64,000 bases of DNA from Mitsuaria sp. GD03876 (GTDB lineage Bacteria; Pseudomonadota; Gammaproteobacteria; Burkholderiales; Burkholderiaceae_C), in contig NZ_JAOCCU010000011.1 in NCBI RefSeq assembly GCF_029840635.1, positions 87,517 to 151,516 of the forward strand. The letters are read 5' to 3'. Made by a program: the position numbers and the translations under genes. The notes beneath the pieces were generated by a model. The model was not told the origin of the DNA, searched no databases, and worked only from the letters and a program-made list of their open reading frames with translations. Shown here one piece after another: positions 47,080-55,874 of the stretch. Position 1 is the stretch's first letter. Each line of letters begins with the position of its first letter.

Positions 47080-49335
47080 ATGAGGTCCTGTCGTGGTGGA
47101 TGGAATGAGCGCCTGGGGCTGTCCCCGATGCGCCTGGCGGTCTTGGGACTCTGCGGTGGCATGCACTTCGCGGGCGAAGCGCAGGCCCAGGCGTCGACCG
47201 AACCGTCTTCCGCGGAGGCGCGCGATGTGCAGTCGCTCGACCTCGTCACGGTCACCGCGCAGCGGCGGCGCGAGCCGGCGCGGGAGGTCCCGCTCACGGC
47301 CGACGTGCTGAAGGGAGAGACGCTGGCCCGCGGCGGTTATCAATCGCTCCGCGACGTCGCGGCGCTCTTGCCCGGCCTGAACTTCAGCCAGTCCACCGCC
47401 GCGACGGGCCAGAGCCAGATCACCATGCGCGGCGTGACCACCGGCAGCCAGGTGGGCGCCACCGTCGGCATCTACGTCGACGACGTGCCCTTCGGATCGA
47501 GTTCCGCCTATGCGGGCGGCGGCGCCGGCGCGCTGGACCTGGGCCTGTTCGACCTGTCGAACGTGGAGGTGCTGCGCGGCCCCCAGGGCACGCTCTACGG
47601 TGCCAGCGCCATGGGCGGCCTCATCAAGTACGTGTCCGCGGAGCCCGAGAAGGCTTACTTCGGCGGGCAGGCGACGGCCGAGCTCTCCAGCGTCAAGGGC
47701 GGCCGCGTCGGGCATGTGCTGCGCGGCCTGATCAACGTGCCGATGATGCAGGACACGGCGGCGCTGCGCGTGACCGTCTATCAGCGGCGCGAGGGCGGAT
47801 TCACCCGTGACCTCGATCACGACGGGCGAATCGTCGATGGGGCACGCACCGATGGCGGACGCGTGGCCCTGTTCCTCCAGCCCAGCAAGGACGTCAGCGT
47901 GCGCGTCACCGCCATGACGCAACGGCAGGACCGCGACGGCTCCGCCCAGGAGGAGGCCGACGTCGCGACGGGCCAGCCCGTCGACCGGCGCTACACCAAG
48001 CGCCTGTTCGTGAGCGAGCCCGTCACCGTGCGCAACGATCTGGTGACCGCCGTGGTCAAGGCGGATCTGCATTGGGCGACGCTCGAGTCCATCACCGGCT
48101 GGCAGCGCTCGACCAACGAGGGGCGCGCGGATCCGTCCGCGTTCTACCGCCCGTACCTGAGCCAGCTCGGGATCGTCAACCCGGGCTACGCGCTCGACTA
48201 CAGCTTCGACAACCGCAAGCTGTCGCAGGAGTTCCGCCTGACCTCCGCGCGAAGCCGCCAGCTCGAATGGCTGGTGGGCGCCTTCTACGCGGACGAACGA
48301 GGCGAGAAGAGCCAGCACCTGATGCCGCTGGACGCGCAGCTGAACCCGGCGCAGCCGCTGCTGGCCGATGCACGCTTCCCTTCGAGCTATCGCGAGATCG
48401 CGGCCTTCGGCACGGCGACCTACTACCTGACGACGCGCACCGACCTGACCCTGGGCGTGCGTCAGAGCCGCAACTCGCAGCACCTCGACCAGACCTTCAG
48501 CGGCCTGTTCGCGCCGCCGCCCCAACCGGCGGCGAGCTCGACCGAGAACGTCACGACCTGGCTGGCGACCGCGCGCTGGCGTCCCGCCGACGACCAGGCG
48601 CTGTATGTCCGGGCCGCCAGCGGCTATCGGCCCGGCGGGCCGCTGCCGGTGATCAAGGATCCGGTGACGGGCCAGCCCCTGAACAAGTCCTTCTTCAAGT
48701 CCGACAGCCTGTGGAGCTACGAGGTCGGCTGGAAGGGCACGCTGATCCCGAGTCGCCTGAGCTCGGAGCTGGCGCTGTACCAGATCGACTGGAACGACAT
48801 CCAGGTCTTCACCGCCAGTGCCGGCTTCTCGGGGATCGGGAACGCGAAGCGCGCGCGATCCCGCGGCCTGGAATGGAGCCTGCGCGCGATGCCGGCGCAG
48901 GGGCTGCGGGTGTCGACCGCGCTCAGCCTGATCGACGCGAAGCTGCTGGAGGACAGTCCCGACCTGGGCGGCGTGGCCGGGGAGCGGATGCCCGACACCG
49001 CGAGGACCTCCGCGGCGCTGCAGGTCGACCGGGACTTCGAGTGGCTCGGCCGTCCCGCCCACCTCGGATTCAGCTGGCGCCACGTCGGCAAGCGGGCCAA
49101 CGCCTTCAAGGCCTCACCCGGCAACCCGCTGTACCGGTTGCCCGCCTACTCGGCCCTGGACCTGAGCGGCGGCATCGCGTTCGGCCGCGTGAACCTGGAC
49201 TTCTACATCCGGAACCTGACCAACCAGCACGCGCAGACCGGGGCGGACACCTCGCTCAGCCTGGCCGGCGGACCGGCGCGGGTGAGCGTCATGGCGCCGC
49301 GCACGGTCGGCCTGCAGCTCAGCGCCGAGTTCTGA
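47080..49335 (+). CDS. TonB-dependent outer-membrane receptor
   Basis: 751 aa from ATG 47080, with GGAG seven bases upstream; ATG 47050 lacks a ribosome site. A signal peptide and a TonB-box-like segment (SLDLVTVTAQRR) lead to a plug domain (SLRDVAALLPGLNFSQ, QITMRGVTTGSQVGATVGIYVDDVPFG, NVEVLRGPQGTLYGASAMGGLIKYVS). The 22-strand barrel follows and ends VGLQLSAEF with a terminal Phe. The plug type is common in receptors for complex organic ligands rather than classic siderophores. It opens the putative peptide-use island and ends 17 bp inside the convergent TetR gene. Confidence 0.94.
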   Translation: MRSCRGGWNERLGLSPMRLAVLGLCGGMHFAGEAQAQASTEPSSAEARDVQSLDLVTVTAQRRREPAREVPLTADVLKGETLARGGYQSLRDVAALLPGLNFSQSTAATGQSQITMRGVTTGSQVGATVGIYVDDVPFGSSSAYAGGGAGALDLGLFDLSNVEVLRGPQGTLYGASAMGGLIKYVSAEPEKAYFGGQATAELSSVKGGRVGHVLRGLINVPMMQDTAALRVTVYQRREGGFTRDLDHDGRIVDGARTDGGRVALFLQPSKDVSVRVTAMTQRQDRDGSAQEEADVATGQPVDRRYTKRLFVSEPVTVRNDLVTAVVKADLHWATLESITGWQRSTNEGRADPSAFYRPYLSQLGIVNPGYALDYSFDNRKLSQEFRLTSARSRQLEWLVGAFYADERGEKSQHLMPLDAQLNPAQPLLADARFPSSYREIAAFGTATYYLTTRTDLTLGVRQSRNSQHLDQTFSGLFAPPPQPAASSTENVTTWLATARWRPADDQALYVRAASGYRPGGPLPVIKDPVTGQPLNKSFFKSDSLWSYEVGWKGTLIPSRLSSELALYQIDWNDIQVFTASAGFSGIGNAKRARSRGLEWSLRAMPAQGLRVSTALSLIDAKLLEDSPDLGGVAGERMPDTARTSAALQVDRDFEWLGRPAHLGFSWRHVGKRANAFKASPGNPLYRLPAYSALDLSGGIAFGRVNLDFYIRNLTNQHAQTGADTSLSLAGGPARVSVMAPRTVGLQLSAEF

Positions 49336-49918
49336 CGGGGGCCCCATGCAGGATCGTCACCAACCAGCGCGCCGTCTTGATCTTGGCCTCCGTCTGCGGC
49401 GGCACGCCCACCAGCGCCTTGACCTGCGCCGCCACCAGCAGCGACAGCAGACCCTCGCCGATGGCGCGCAGCGCCGCCTTGTCCAGCTGGTCGTTGCCGG
49501 CGCCGGCACGGGCGACGGCGTCGAACAGCGCCGTGCGCAGACGGGTGAAGTTCTCCGCCACGACGGCCTGGATCTGCGGATTGCGGCGCGCGATGGTCGC
49601 GACCTCGAGCGCCGTCAGGTTCGCCGCGTTCGCGGGGTCCTGGGTCTTCAGGATGGTCTCGACCAGGCCCAGCAGATCGCTCGCCGTCTCGCAGGCCTCG
49701 AGGGGGCCGACGTTGGTGTCGGCCTGCTCGATGAGGCGGGTCAGCACCTCCTCCTTGGAGCGGAAGTGCACGTAGATCGATCCCACGGACAACCCCGCCT
49801 CCGTCGCGATGTCGCTCATGACGGTGTCGGCCACGCCCTTCCTGTCGAAGACCGCGCGCGCGGCATCCAGGATCTGTTGACGCACGGCAGCCATGTGGCT
49901 CTCGTCTCGCTTGGGCAT
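49319..49918 (-). CDS. TetR/AcrR-family regulator
   Basis: 199 aa from ATG 49918 with GGGAAG upstream; the open frame extends further but crosses the divergent gene. HTH: ILDAARAVFDRKGVADTVMSDIATEAGLSVGSIYVHFRSKEEVLTRLIE. The ligand domain is all-helical. It is divergent from the six-gene run at 49973 and convergent with the receptor, so it probably controls both. The intergenic AATGAATG motif also appears (reverse strand) in front of the receptor. Confidence 0.92.
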   Translation of the reverse strand: MPKRDESHMAAVRQQILDAARAVFDRKGVADTVMSDIATEAGLSVGSIYVHFRSKEEVLTRLIEQADTNVGPLEACETASDLLGLVETILKTQDPANAANLTALEVATIARRNPQIQAVVAENFTRLRTALFDAVARAGAGNDQLDKAALRAIGEGLLSLLVAAQVKALVGVPPQTEAKIKTARWLVTILHGAPVRTRR

Positions 49919-49972
49919 GCTTCCCTTTAAAACGAATGAATGTTCACTAATCTTATGACGAAAGAACTCAGC

Positions 49973-51586
49973 ATGAAGTGCAATGACATCGAGAAGCTCG
50001 AAGCGGTCTTCGCCAGCCTGTCCCGCGACGACGCGCCCGGCGCGGTCGTGAGCGTTCGACGTGGAGGGCGCTCGCTGCTGCGCAAGGGCTACGGGCTGTC
50101 GAGCATCGAGTCCGGCCTGGTCAACACACCGGCGACCAAGATGCGCATCGGATCGACGACCAAGCATTTCGCCTCCGCCCTGGGGCTGATGCTGCATGAC
50201 GAGGGCCTGCTCTCGGTCGACGATCCGGTCATCCGATGGCTGCCCGAGCTGCCGGTCAGCCAGGGCCGCCGCACCCTGCGCCAGTTCATGAGCCATACCG
50301 GCGGCACGCGCGACTACCTCGACCTCTCACTGATCTCCAACGGCCTGGGCATCGTGCCCGCCGAGGGCGCCTACGCGTACCAGTGTCGGCAGGAGGGCGA
50401 GAACTTCGCGCCGGGCGAGCAGTTCATCTACAACAACGGCGGCTATCGCATGCTGTCGCTGGTCATCGAGCGGGTGCTGGGCATGCCGCTGGACCAGGCG
50501 ATGCGGGAGCGGCTGTTCGATCCGCTGGGCATGCACGAGACCTCGCTGTGGGCGAGCGATCTCGACCCCCTGTCCGGCGTGGCGCAGTCGCACCTGGCGC
50601 TGCCCGGCGGCAAGTTCGTCAAGGGCGTGTTCCCGGCGGTGATCCTGGGCGAGGGCGGCATCGCCTCCACGGTGGACAACATGCAGCGCTGGCTCTCCCA
50701 CCTGGCGTCGCCGACGCTGTGGCCGCGCGCGCTGTCCGACGAGCTGATGGCGCCGACGCCCCTGAACAACGGCTTCGTGAACCCCTACGGCCTGGGCCTG
50801 GTCGCGGAGGACTGGCGCGGCGTGCGGGTCTTCCATCACGCGGGCGGCGTGATGGGCGGCAGCTGCCAGATGCTGGCCGCGCCCGATCACGACATCCAGA
50901 TCGTCGTCATGACCAACCGCAGCGACGGCAACGCGGCCGAGCTGGCGGAGCGGCTGATGACGGCCCTGGTCGGCGACGCGATGTCGGCCGCGCCGCAGCC
51001 GGCGGACCCCGGCCTGGTGGCGTCCCTGGGCGGCGAGTACTACTGCGCCGACAGCGGCCGGTACTTCGCCATCGACCGGATGGAGGACAAGCTCTTCCTC
51101 AAGAGCTTCGGCATGCCGCTGCCGCTCACCCAGTCCGAGGGCGGCGAGCTGCGCGTGAACCTGCTGGCGGTGATCGCCATGCAGGTGAACGCCGTCCACG
51201 GTTCGCAGGGGCAGGTCACGGCCATCGACGTCACCGAGCAGGGCCGCACCCACCGGTGCGAGCGGATCGATCCGGCTTTCAAGGCGGAGCAGACCGTGAC
51301 GCCGTTCGCCGGGCTGTGGCGCAGCGACGAGCTGGGCGCGGACCTGCGCATCGGCGGGGAGGGCGCCGACGCCGATGCGGTGCGGGTGCTCGGCCAGTAC
51401 GGGCGCAACAGCTTCAAGCTCCAGGGCTTGCTGCCCGAGGCCTGCCTGCTGGAAAGCACGGATCCATCGCTGCCGCTGAACGGCACGCTGCGCCTGGGCA
51501 TCGGCGCGGACCGTCGGCGCCAGCTCACGCTGGACACCTCGCGCACCCGCGGCCTGGTCTTGCGGGAGGTCGCGTCCGGTGTCTGA
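49973..51586 (+). CDS. D-aminopeptidase-like serine hydrolase (beta-lactamase fold)
   Basis: 537 aa from ATG 49973 (ATGs at 49940 and 49955 are in frame but unsupported). With this start the catalytic Ser-x-x-Lys is S61-K64 (GSTTKHF), the Tyr-x-Asn is Y153-N155 (YNNGGY) and the His-x-Gly region is FHHAGG (288-292). These numbers nearly coincide with S62, K65, Y153 and H287 of Ochrobactrum D-aminopeptidase. Length also fits its penicillin-binding domain plus two C-terminal beta-barrel domains. It would release N-terminal D-residues from peptides. No signal peptide, so cytosolic. The downstream start overlaps by eight bases. Confidence 0.85.
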   Translation: MKCNDIEKLEAVFASLSRDDAPGAVVSVRRGGRSLLRKGYGLSSIESGLVNTPATKMRIGSTTKHFASALGLMLHDEGLLSVDDPVIRWLPELPVSQGRRTLRQFMSHTGGTRDYLDLSLISNGLGIVPAEGAYAYQCRQEGENFAPGEQFIYNNGGYRMLSLVIERVLGMPLDQAMRERLFDPLGMHETSLWASDLDPLSGVAQSHLALPGGKFVKGVFPAVILGEGGIASTVDNMQRWLSHLASPTLWPRALSDELMAPTPLNNGFVNPYGLGLVAEDWRGVRVFHHAGGVMGGSCQMLAAPDHDIQIVVMTNRSDGNAAELAERLMTALVGDAMSAAPQPADPGLVASLGGEYYCADSGRYFAIDRMEDKLFLKSFGMPLPLTQSEGGELRVNLLAVIAMQVNAVHGSQGQVTAIDVTEQGRTHRCERIDPAFKAEQTVTPFAGLWRSDELGADLRIGGEGADADAVRVLGQYGRNSFKLQGLLPEACLLESTDPSLPLNGTLRLGIGADRRRQLTLDTSRTRGLVLREVASGV

Positions 51587-52889
51587 GTCCATCAAGTACC
51601 CGCGGCTGATGCCGGTGGGCTTCGGTGCCGGCGCGCTGGGGATGTCGCTCGCCTTCGGCGCGGTGCCGCTGCTGTTCCTGTTCTACCTGACGGAGTTCGC
51701 GAAGGTGCCGCCGGCCGTGGCCGGCGTGCTGCTGGCCACGCCGAAGCTGGCCGACATGGTGCTCGATCCCTGGATCGGGCGGCGCACCGACGCGGTCGCG
51801 CGGCGCCTGGGGAGCCGGGGCGCCTTGCTGGCGCTGGGCATGGCGGCGCTGCCGCTGACGCTGGTGCTGCTGTTCGTGCCCCTGCAGGCCGTGCCGTTGC
51901 CGCTGCGCATCGGCCTGCTGGGCGCGCTGCTGATCGCGCAGTCGTTGCTGCTGACGGTCTACACCGTCGCCCACACCGCGATCGCGGGCGACATCGCCGA
52001 CGGCATCGAGGGGCGCAGCGCGCTGATGGCCGCGCGTGCCGTCGGCCAGACCCTGGCCGGGCTGACGGTGTCCGTGGCCGCGCCGCAGCTGGTCGCGGCC
52101 TTCGGCGCGAACCAGCGCGGCTATCTGGGCATGGCCGTCGTGCTGGCGCTGGCCTCGCTGGCGGCGCTGACGCTGTGCTGGCTCAGCGTCCGCCGCGTGC
52201 GGATCTCCGCGGGGGTCGAGACGGGCAAGCCGGAACACCTGCTGCGCGCCTTGGGCGGCACGCTGAGGAACCGGGCGTTCTATTGCATCGCCGGCATCCT
52301 GGTGCTGCTGGGACTCAGCTCGACCGCGTTGCTGAGCGCGCTGCCCTACGTCAACAAGCACCTGCTGCATGTCGGTCCGGACAACCTGTCCCTGCTGCTC
52401 ACGCCGCTGTTCCTGACGGTGCTGCTGGGCGTGTCCTCGGCCCCGTGGATCGCGCGGCGGGCACCGGCCCCGGCGATCCTGTTCGGCGCCCTGGTGCTGG
52501 CCCTGGCCGGCATCGCGTGGCTGGGCATCGGGCCGCGCAGCAACGTGTCCATCGCCAGCGGCTGCGCGCTGTTCGGCCTGGCCTCCGGCGTGCTGACGGT
52601 GATGATCTCCACGCTGGCCATCGAGTCGGCCACCCAGTTCTCCGCCCGGGGCGAGAGCCTGGGGCTCTACCTGGGGATCCTGTTCTCCGCCGAGAAGCTC
52701 GGCCAGTCGCTGGGCGGGGTCGTGATGGGCCTGGGGCTGGACTGGGTCGGGCCGCTGCAGGGCGAGGCGTCGCCGCTGTCGCTGTCGCGCCTGGAGGCGC
52801 TGTGGATCGCCGCGCCGGCTTTCACCCTCGCGGCGGCCTTGCTGCTGCTGCTCCCGCTGACCGCGCGCCTCCGGGCGCAACCCGCCTGA
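51579..52889 (+). CDS. MFS transporter (GPH/MFS_2-like)
   Basis: 436 aa with 12 predicted TM helices, starting at GTG 51579 inside the previous gene's end. The signature ATPKLADMVLDPWIGRRTD after TM2 is the cation-sugar symporter (GPH) motif, and the equivalent second half is ESATQFSARGESLGLYLG. In this cluster it probably carries peptide fragments or sugars from periplasm to cytosol (inference). The next start is 12 bp downstream. Confidence 0.88.
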   Translation: MSESIKYPRLMPVGFGAGALGMSLAFGAVPLLFLFYLTEFAKVPPAVAGVLLATPKLADMVLDPWIGRRTDAVARRLGSRGALLALGMAALPLTLVLLFVPLQAVPLPLRIGLLGALLIAQSLLLTVYTVAHTAIAGDIADGIEGRSALMAARAVGQTLAGLTVSVAAPQLVAAFGANQRGYLGMAVVLALASLAALTLCWLSVRRVRISAGVETGKPEHLLRALGGTLRNRAFYCIAGILVLLGLSSTALLSALPYVNKHLLHVGPDNLSLLLTPLFLTVLLGVSSAPWIARRAPAPAILFGALVLALAGIAWLGIGPRSNVSIASGCALFGLASGVLTVMISTLAIESATQFSARGESLGLYLGILFSAEKLGQSLGGVVMGLGLDWVGPLQGEASPLSLSRLEALWIAAPAFTLAAALLLLLPLTARLRAQPA

Positions 52890-52901
52890 CAGGACCCGAC
52901 C

Positions 52902-54362
52902 ATGAAGATCTTCACTTCCGCCTTGCTGACGGAGACCAACACCTTCTCGCACTTCGAGACGACCGTGGCGTCGTTCGAGGAAACCGGCATCCTGCGCGGC
53001 GCGATCGACGCGGGGGCGCTCGGCTCGGTGGGGCAGGTGGTCGAGCAGTGGCGCACGCTCGCGGCACGGCATGGCGACCACCTGAGCGAGGGCCTCTACG
53101 CCATCGCGCAGCCCGCCGGGCCGGTGCTGTCCGCCGACTATGCGAGCCTGCGGGCCGAGCTGCTCGCGGGCGTCCGCGCCGCGGGACCGCTCGATGTCGT
53201 GCTGCTCTACCTGCACGGGGCGATGGTGGCGCAGAACGAGGACGACTGCGAAGGCGACCTGATCCAGGCCGTGCGCGCCATCGTCGGGCCGCGCTGCAGG
53301 ATCGGCGTCGAGCTCGACCCGCACTGCCACCTGAGCCAAGCCATGACCCAAGGCGCCGATGCGATCGTGCTGATGCGCGAGTACCCGCACGTCGACTACG
53401 CCGAGCGCGCCGCCGAACTCTTCACGCTGTGCCGCGATGCCGCGGCGGGCGCGACGCGGCCCGCGATGGCGGTGGTGGACTGCCGCCTGGTGGGCTTCTA
53501 TCCGACGACTTCGCAGCCGATGCGCGGGCTGGTCGACCGGCTCGCGGAGGTGGAGCGCCGGCCCGGCATCCTCTCCGCCAGCCTGGTGCACGGCTTCCCT
53601 TGGGGCGACGTCGCGGACGCCGGCAGCAAGGTGCTCGTGATCGCCGACGGGGATCCCGACCTGGCCCGGCGCACGGCCGAGGAACTGGCGCGGGCCTTCT
53701 ACCGGCTGCGGGCCGAGTTGGTCCCCCGGCTGGAGATCATGGACGACGCGCTGCGGGACCTCCCCGAGGGCGGTCCGCCGAGGATCCTCGCCGACGCGGG
53801 CGACAACCCCGGCGGCGGCGCGCCGTGCGACCACACGGTGATGCTCTCGGCGCTGCTGGCCCGGACGACCCTGCGCAGCGCGTTCGGCATGCTCTGGGAC
53901 CCCGAGGCGGTGCGGGCCTGCATGAGCGCGGGCGTCGGCGCGTCGCTGCGCCTGCGCGTGGGCGGCAAGGCGGGACCCACGTCCGCGTTGCCCCTGGACC
54001 TGGACGTGACGGTACGCGGGCTGTCGGAGCACCACACGCAGGAAGTCGGCCGGATCATCGATCCCCTGGGGGCCGCGGCCTGGGTGCGCTCGGGGCCGGT
54101 GGACATCGTGCTGATCAGCCGACGGCAGCAGACGCTGTCGCCCACCGGGTTCACGAACCTGGGCGTGCCCTTGCAGGAGGCGAGGGTCATCGGCGTGAAG
54201 TCGAGCCACCATTACCACGCGGAGTTCTCGAAGCTCTCCGGTGACTGCCGGATCATCGAGACCGGCGCGGCCCTGTCCATGGACTTCGCGCGCCTGCCGT
54301 ATCGCAAGCGCGACCTGAACTTCTTCCCGGCCGTGGACGATCCCGCGCCCCATCTGTCGTGA
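52902..54362 (+). CDS. M81-family metallopeptidase (MlrC-like)
   Basis: 486 aa. MlrC N-terminal domain: LLTETNTFSHFETT, LLYLHGAMVAQNEDDCEGDL, GVELDPHCHLSQAM (Asp/His zinc ligands) and the VHGFPWGDVADAGSKVLV loop. MlrC C-domain: DAGDNPGGGAPCDHTVML and GVKSSHHYHAEFS. M81 enzymes include microcystinase C, which completes degradation of linearised cyanotoxin peptides; most family members have unknown substrates. It sits between the importer and a PLP enzyme, overlapping the latter by four bases. Confidence 0.9.
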   Translation: MKIFTSALLTETNTFSHFETTVASFEETGILRGAIDAGALGSVGQVVEQWRTLAARHGDHLSEGLYAIAQPAGPVLSADYASLRAELLAGVRAAGPLDVVLLYLHGAMVAQNEDDCEGDLIQAVRAIVGPRCRIGVELDPHCHLSQAMTQGADAIVLMREYPHVDYAERAAELFTLCRDAAAGATRPAMAVVDCRLVGFYPTTSQPMRGLVDRLAEVERRPGILSASLVHGFPWGDVADAGSKVLVIADGDPDLARRTAEELARAFYRLRAELVPRLEIMDDALRDLPEGGPPRILADAGDNPGGGAPCDHTVMLSALLARTTLRSAFGMLWDPEAVRACMSAGVGASLRLRVGGKAGPTSALPLDLDVTVRGLSEHHTQEVGRIIDPLGAAAWVRSGPVDIVLISRRQQTLSPTGFTNLGVPLQEARVIGVKSSHHYHAEFSKLSGDCRIIETGAALSMDFARLPYRKRDLNFFPAVDDPAPHLS

Positions 54363-55465
54363 GCGTGGGCCAGCTGCTTCGCCGCGTGGAATCGGCCAGC
54401 GCGGCCGGGATGGTCGTCGATGGGCGGCCCCTCCTCAGCTTCGGCGGGTCGAGCTACCTGGGACTGGGCGGACATCCGGGCATCGTCGACGCCGGTGTCG
54501 ACGCGCTGCGCCGGCTGGGCGCGAGCGCGCAGCTTTCGCGCCACTATGGCTTCGGTCTGTCGGCGAACCTGGACGCGGAGACGGCCGCCCGCGAGTTCTT
54601 CGAGACGGACGGGGCCATGTACTTCGGGACGGGCTACCTGTTCGGACTGATCGCGATCTCCGGCCTGGCGACGCAGTGCGACGCGGTGTTCCTCGACGAG
54701 CACGCGCACTACAGCCTGCGCGATGCCGCGATGGCGAGCGGCCTGCCGACGCACGTCTTCGCGCATGGCGACGCGCAGGATCTGGCGCGGGTCATGGCCC
54801 GGCAGATCGCGCCCGGCGCGAGGCCGTTGGTGGCCACCGACGGCATGTTCCCGACGCGCGGCCGCATCGCGCCGTTGAACGCGTACGCGGCGCTGCTCGC
54901 GCCCCACGACGGCTGGCTGGTCGTGGACGAGTCGCACGCGTTCGGCTGCGTGGGCCGGCGAGGGCGGGGCGCGGTCGAGCTCGCGGACCTGCCACGGGAC
55001 CGGGTCCTCGCCGGCGGTTCGATGGGGAAGGCCATCGGCGCGCATGGCGGCCTGGCGATCGGGTCGGCCTCGCTGATCGAGCAGCTGTGGCGCACGCCCG
55101 CCGCGCGCGGCGCGGTGCTCGGCTGCTCGGCGGGCGCCGCGATGACCGCGGCCGGCCTGCGTCATGTCGACGCCCACCCCGAGTTGCTCGAGCGCCTGCG
55201 ACACAACGTGCGCGCCGTCCGGCAAGGGCTTCGCGAGCTCGGCCTGCGTCCCGAGGCGCACGAGGGGCCGCTGGCGACCTTCGAGCACGGCCGCGCGGCC
55301 GACATGGCCCGCATCCAGCGGAGCTTGATGGCGCGCGGCATCTTCATCGCCCATTCCACCTACGTCGGCGCGGGCGACGAGGGAGTGCTGCGCGTCGCGG
55401 TCTTCGCCGACCACACCGAAGACGACATCCATCGCCTTCTGGACGAACTGCGGCCTCTGCTTTGA
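54359..55465 (+). CDS. PLP-dependent alpha-oxoamine synthase-type enzyme
   Basis: 368 aa from GTG 54359 (GTGA overlap). Fold-type I: LSFGGSSYLGLGGHPGIV, FGTGYLFGLIAISGLA, VVDESHAFGCVGRRGRG (Asp for the ring N) and the Schiff-base Lys in GGSMGKAIGAHGG (K224). The relatives are KBL, BioF, HemA and serine palmitoyltransferase, which condense an amino acid with an acyl-CoA or run the reverse cleavage. In a catabolic cluster a KBL-like cleavage is plausible but unproven. It lacks the usual N-terminal 30-40 residues of BioF. Confidence 0.87.
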   Translation: MSVGQLLRRVESASAAGMVVDGRPLLSFGGSSYLGLGGHPGIVDAGVDALRRLGASAQLSRHYGFGLSANLDAETAAREFFETDGAMYFGTGYLFGLIAISGLATQCDAVFLDEHAHYSLRDAAMASGLPTHVFAHGDAQDLARVMARQIAPGARPLVATDGMFPTRGRIAPLNAYAALLAPHDGWLVVDESHAFGCVGRRGRGAVELADLPRDRVLAGGSMGKAIGAHGGLAIGSASLIEQLWRTPAARGAVLGCSAGAAMTAAGLRHVDAHPELLERLRHNVRAVRQGLRELGLRPEAHEGPLATFEHGRAADMARIQRSLMARGIFIAHSTYVGAGDEGVLRVAVFADHTEDDIHRLLDELRPLL

Positions 55466-55499
55466 GGCCTCGATGCCTCGACACATTCATGGAGAAGAC

Positions 55500-55859
55500 A
55501 TGTCCATTCCCGCCAACTTGCCGTTCTCGAAGGTCCGCCGCGTCGGCGACCTGGTCTTCCTCTCGGGGGAGTTGCCGATCGACGCGACGGGCGGGATGCC
55601 CGACGGCATCGGCCCACAGACCGACCTGACGCTGGCTCGCATCGCCGCCACCCTGGCGGGCGAAGGGCTCACGCTGTCCAACGTCGTGCAGGCGACGGTG
55701 CATCTGCGGCATGCGGAAGACTTCGCGGCGTTCAACGCGGCCTATGCACGCCACTTCGCGGCGCCATTCCCCACCCGCACCACGGTCGTCGCGGCGCTTG
55801 CCCTGGAACAGGCCGACGTCGAGATCACCGTCGTCGCCGACGCGTCCGCGGCGTTTTGA
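55500..55859 (+). CDS. RidA-family imine deaminase
   Basis: 119 aa from ATG 55500 with GGAG upstream. The YjgF/YER057c/UK114 fold is clear: SGELPIDATGGMPDGI, AATLAGEGLTLSNVVQATVHLRHAEDFAAFNAAY and the catalytic Arg context PTRTTVVAALALEQADVEI. RidA hydrolyses reactive enamines/imines released by PLP enzymes and amino-acid oxidases to ketoacids. Its place between a PLP enzyme and a flavin amino-acid dehydrogenase fits exactly. Confidence 0.92.
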   Translation: MSIPANLPFSKVRRVGDLVFLSGELPIDATGGMPDGIGPQTDLTLARIAATLAGEGLTLSNVVQATVHLRHAEDFAAFNAAYARHFAAPFPTRTTVVAALALEQADVEITVVADASAAF

Positions 55860-55874
55860 GGGCAGGCAGGCGAC

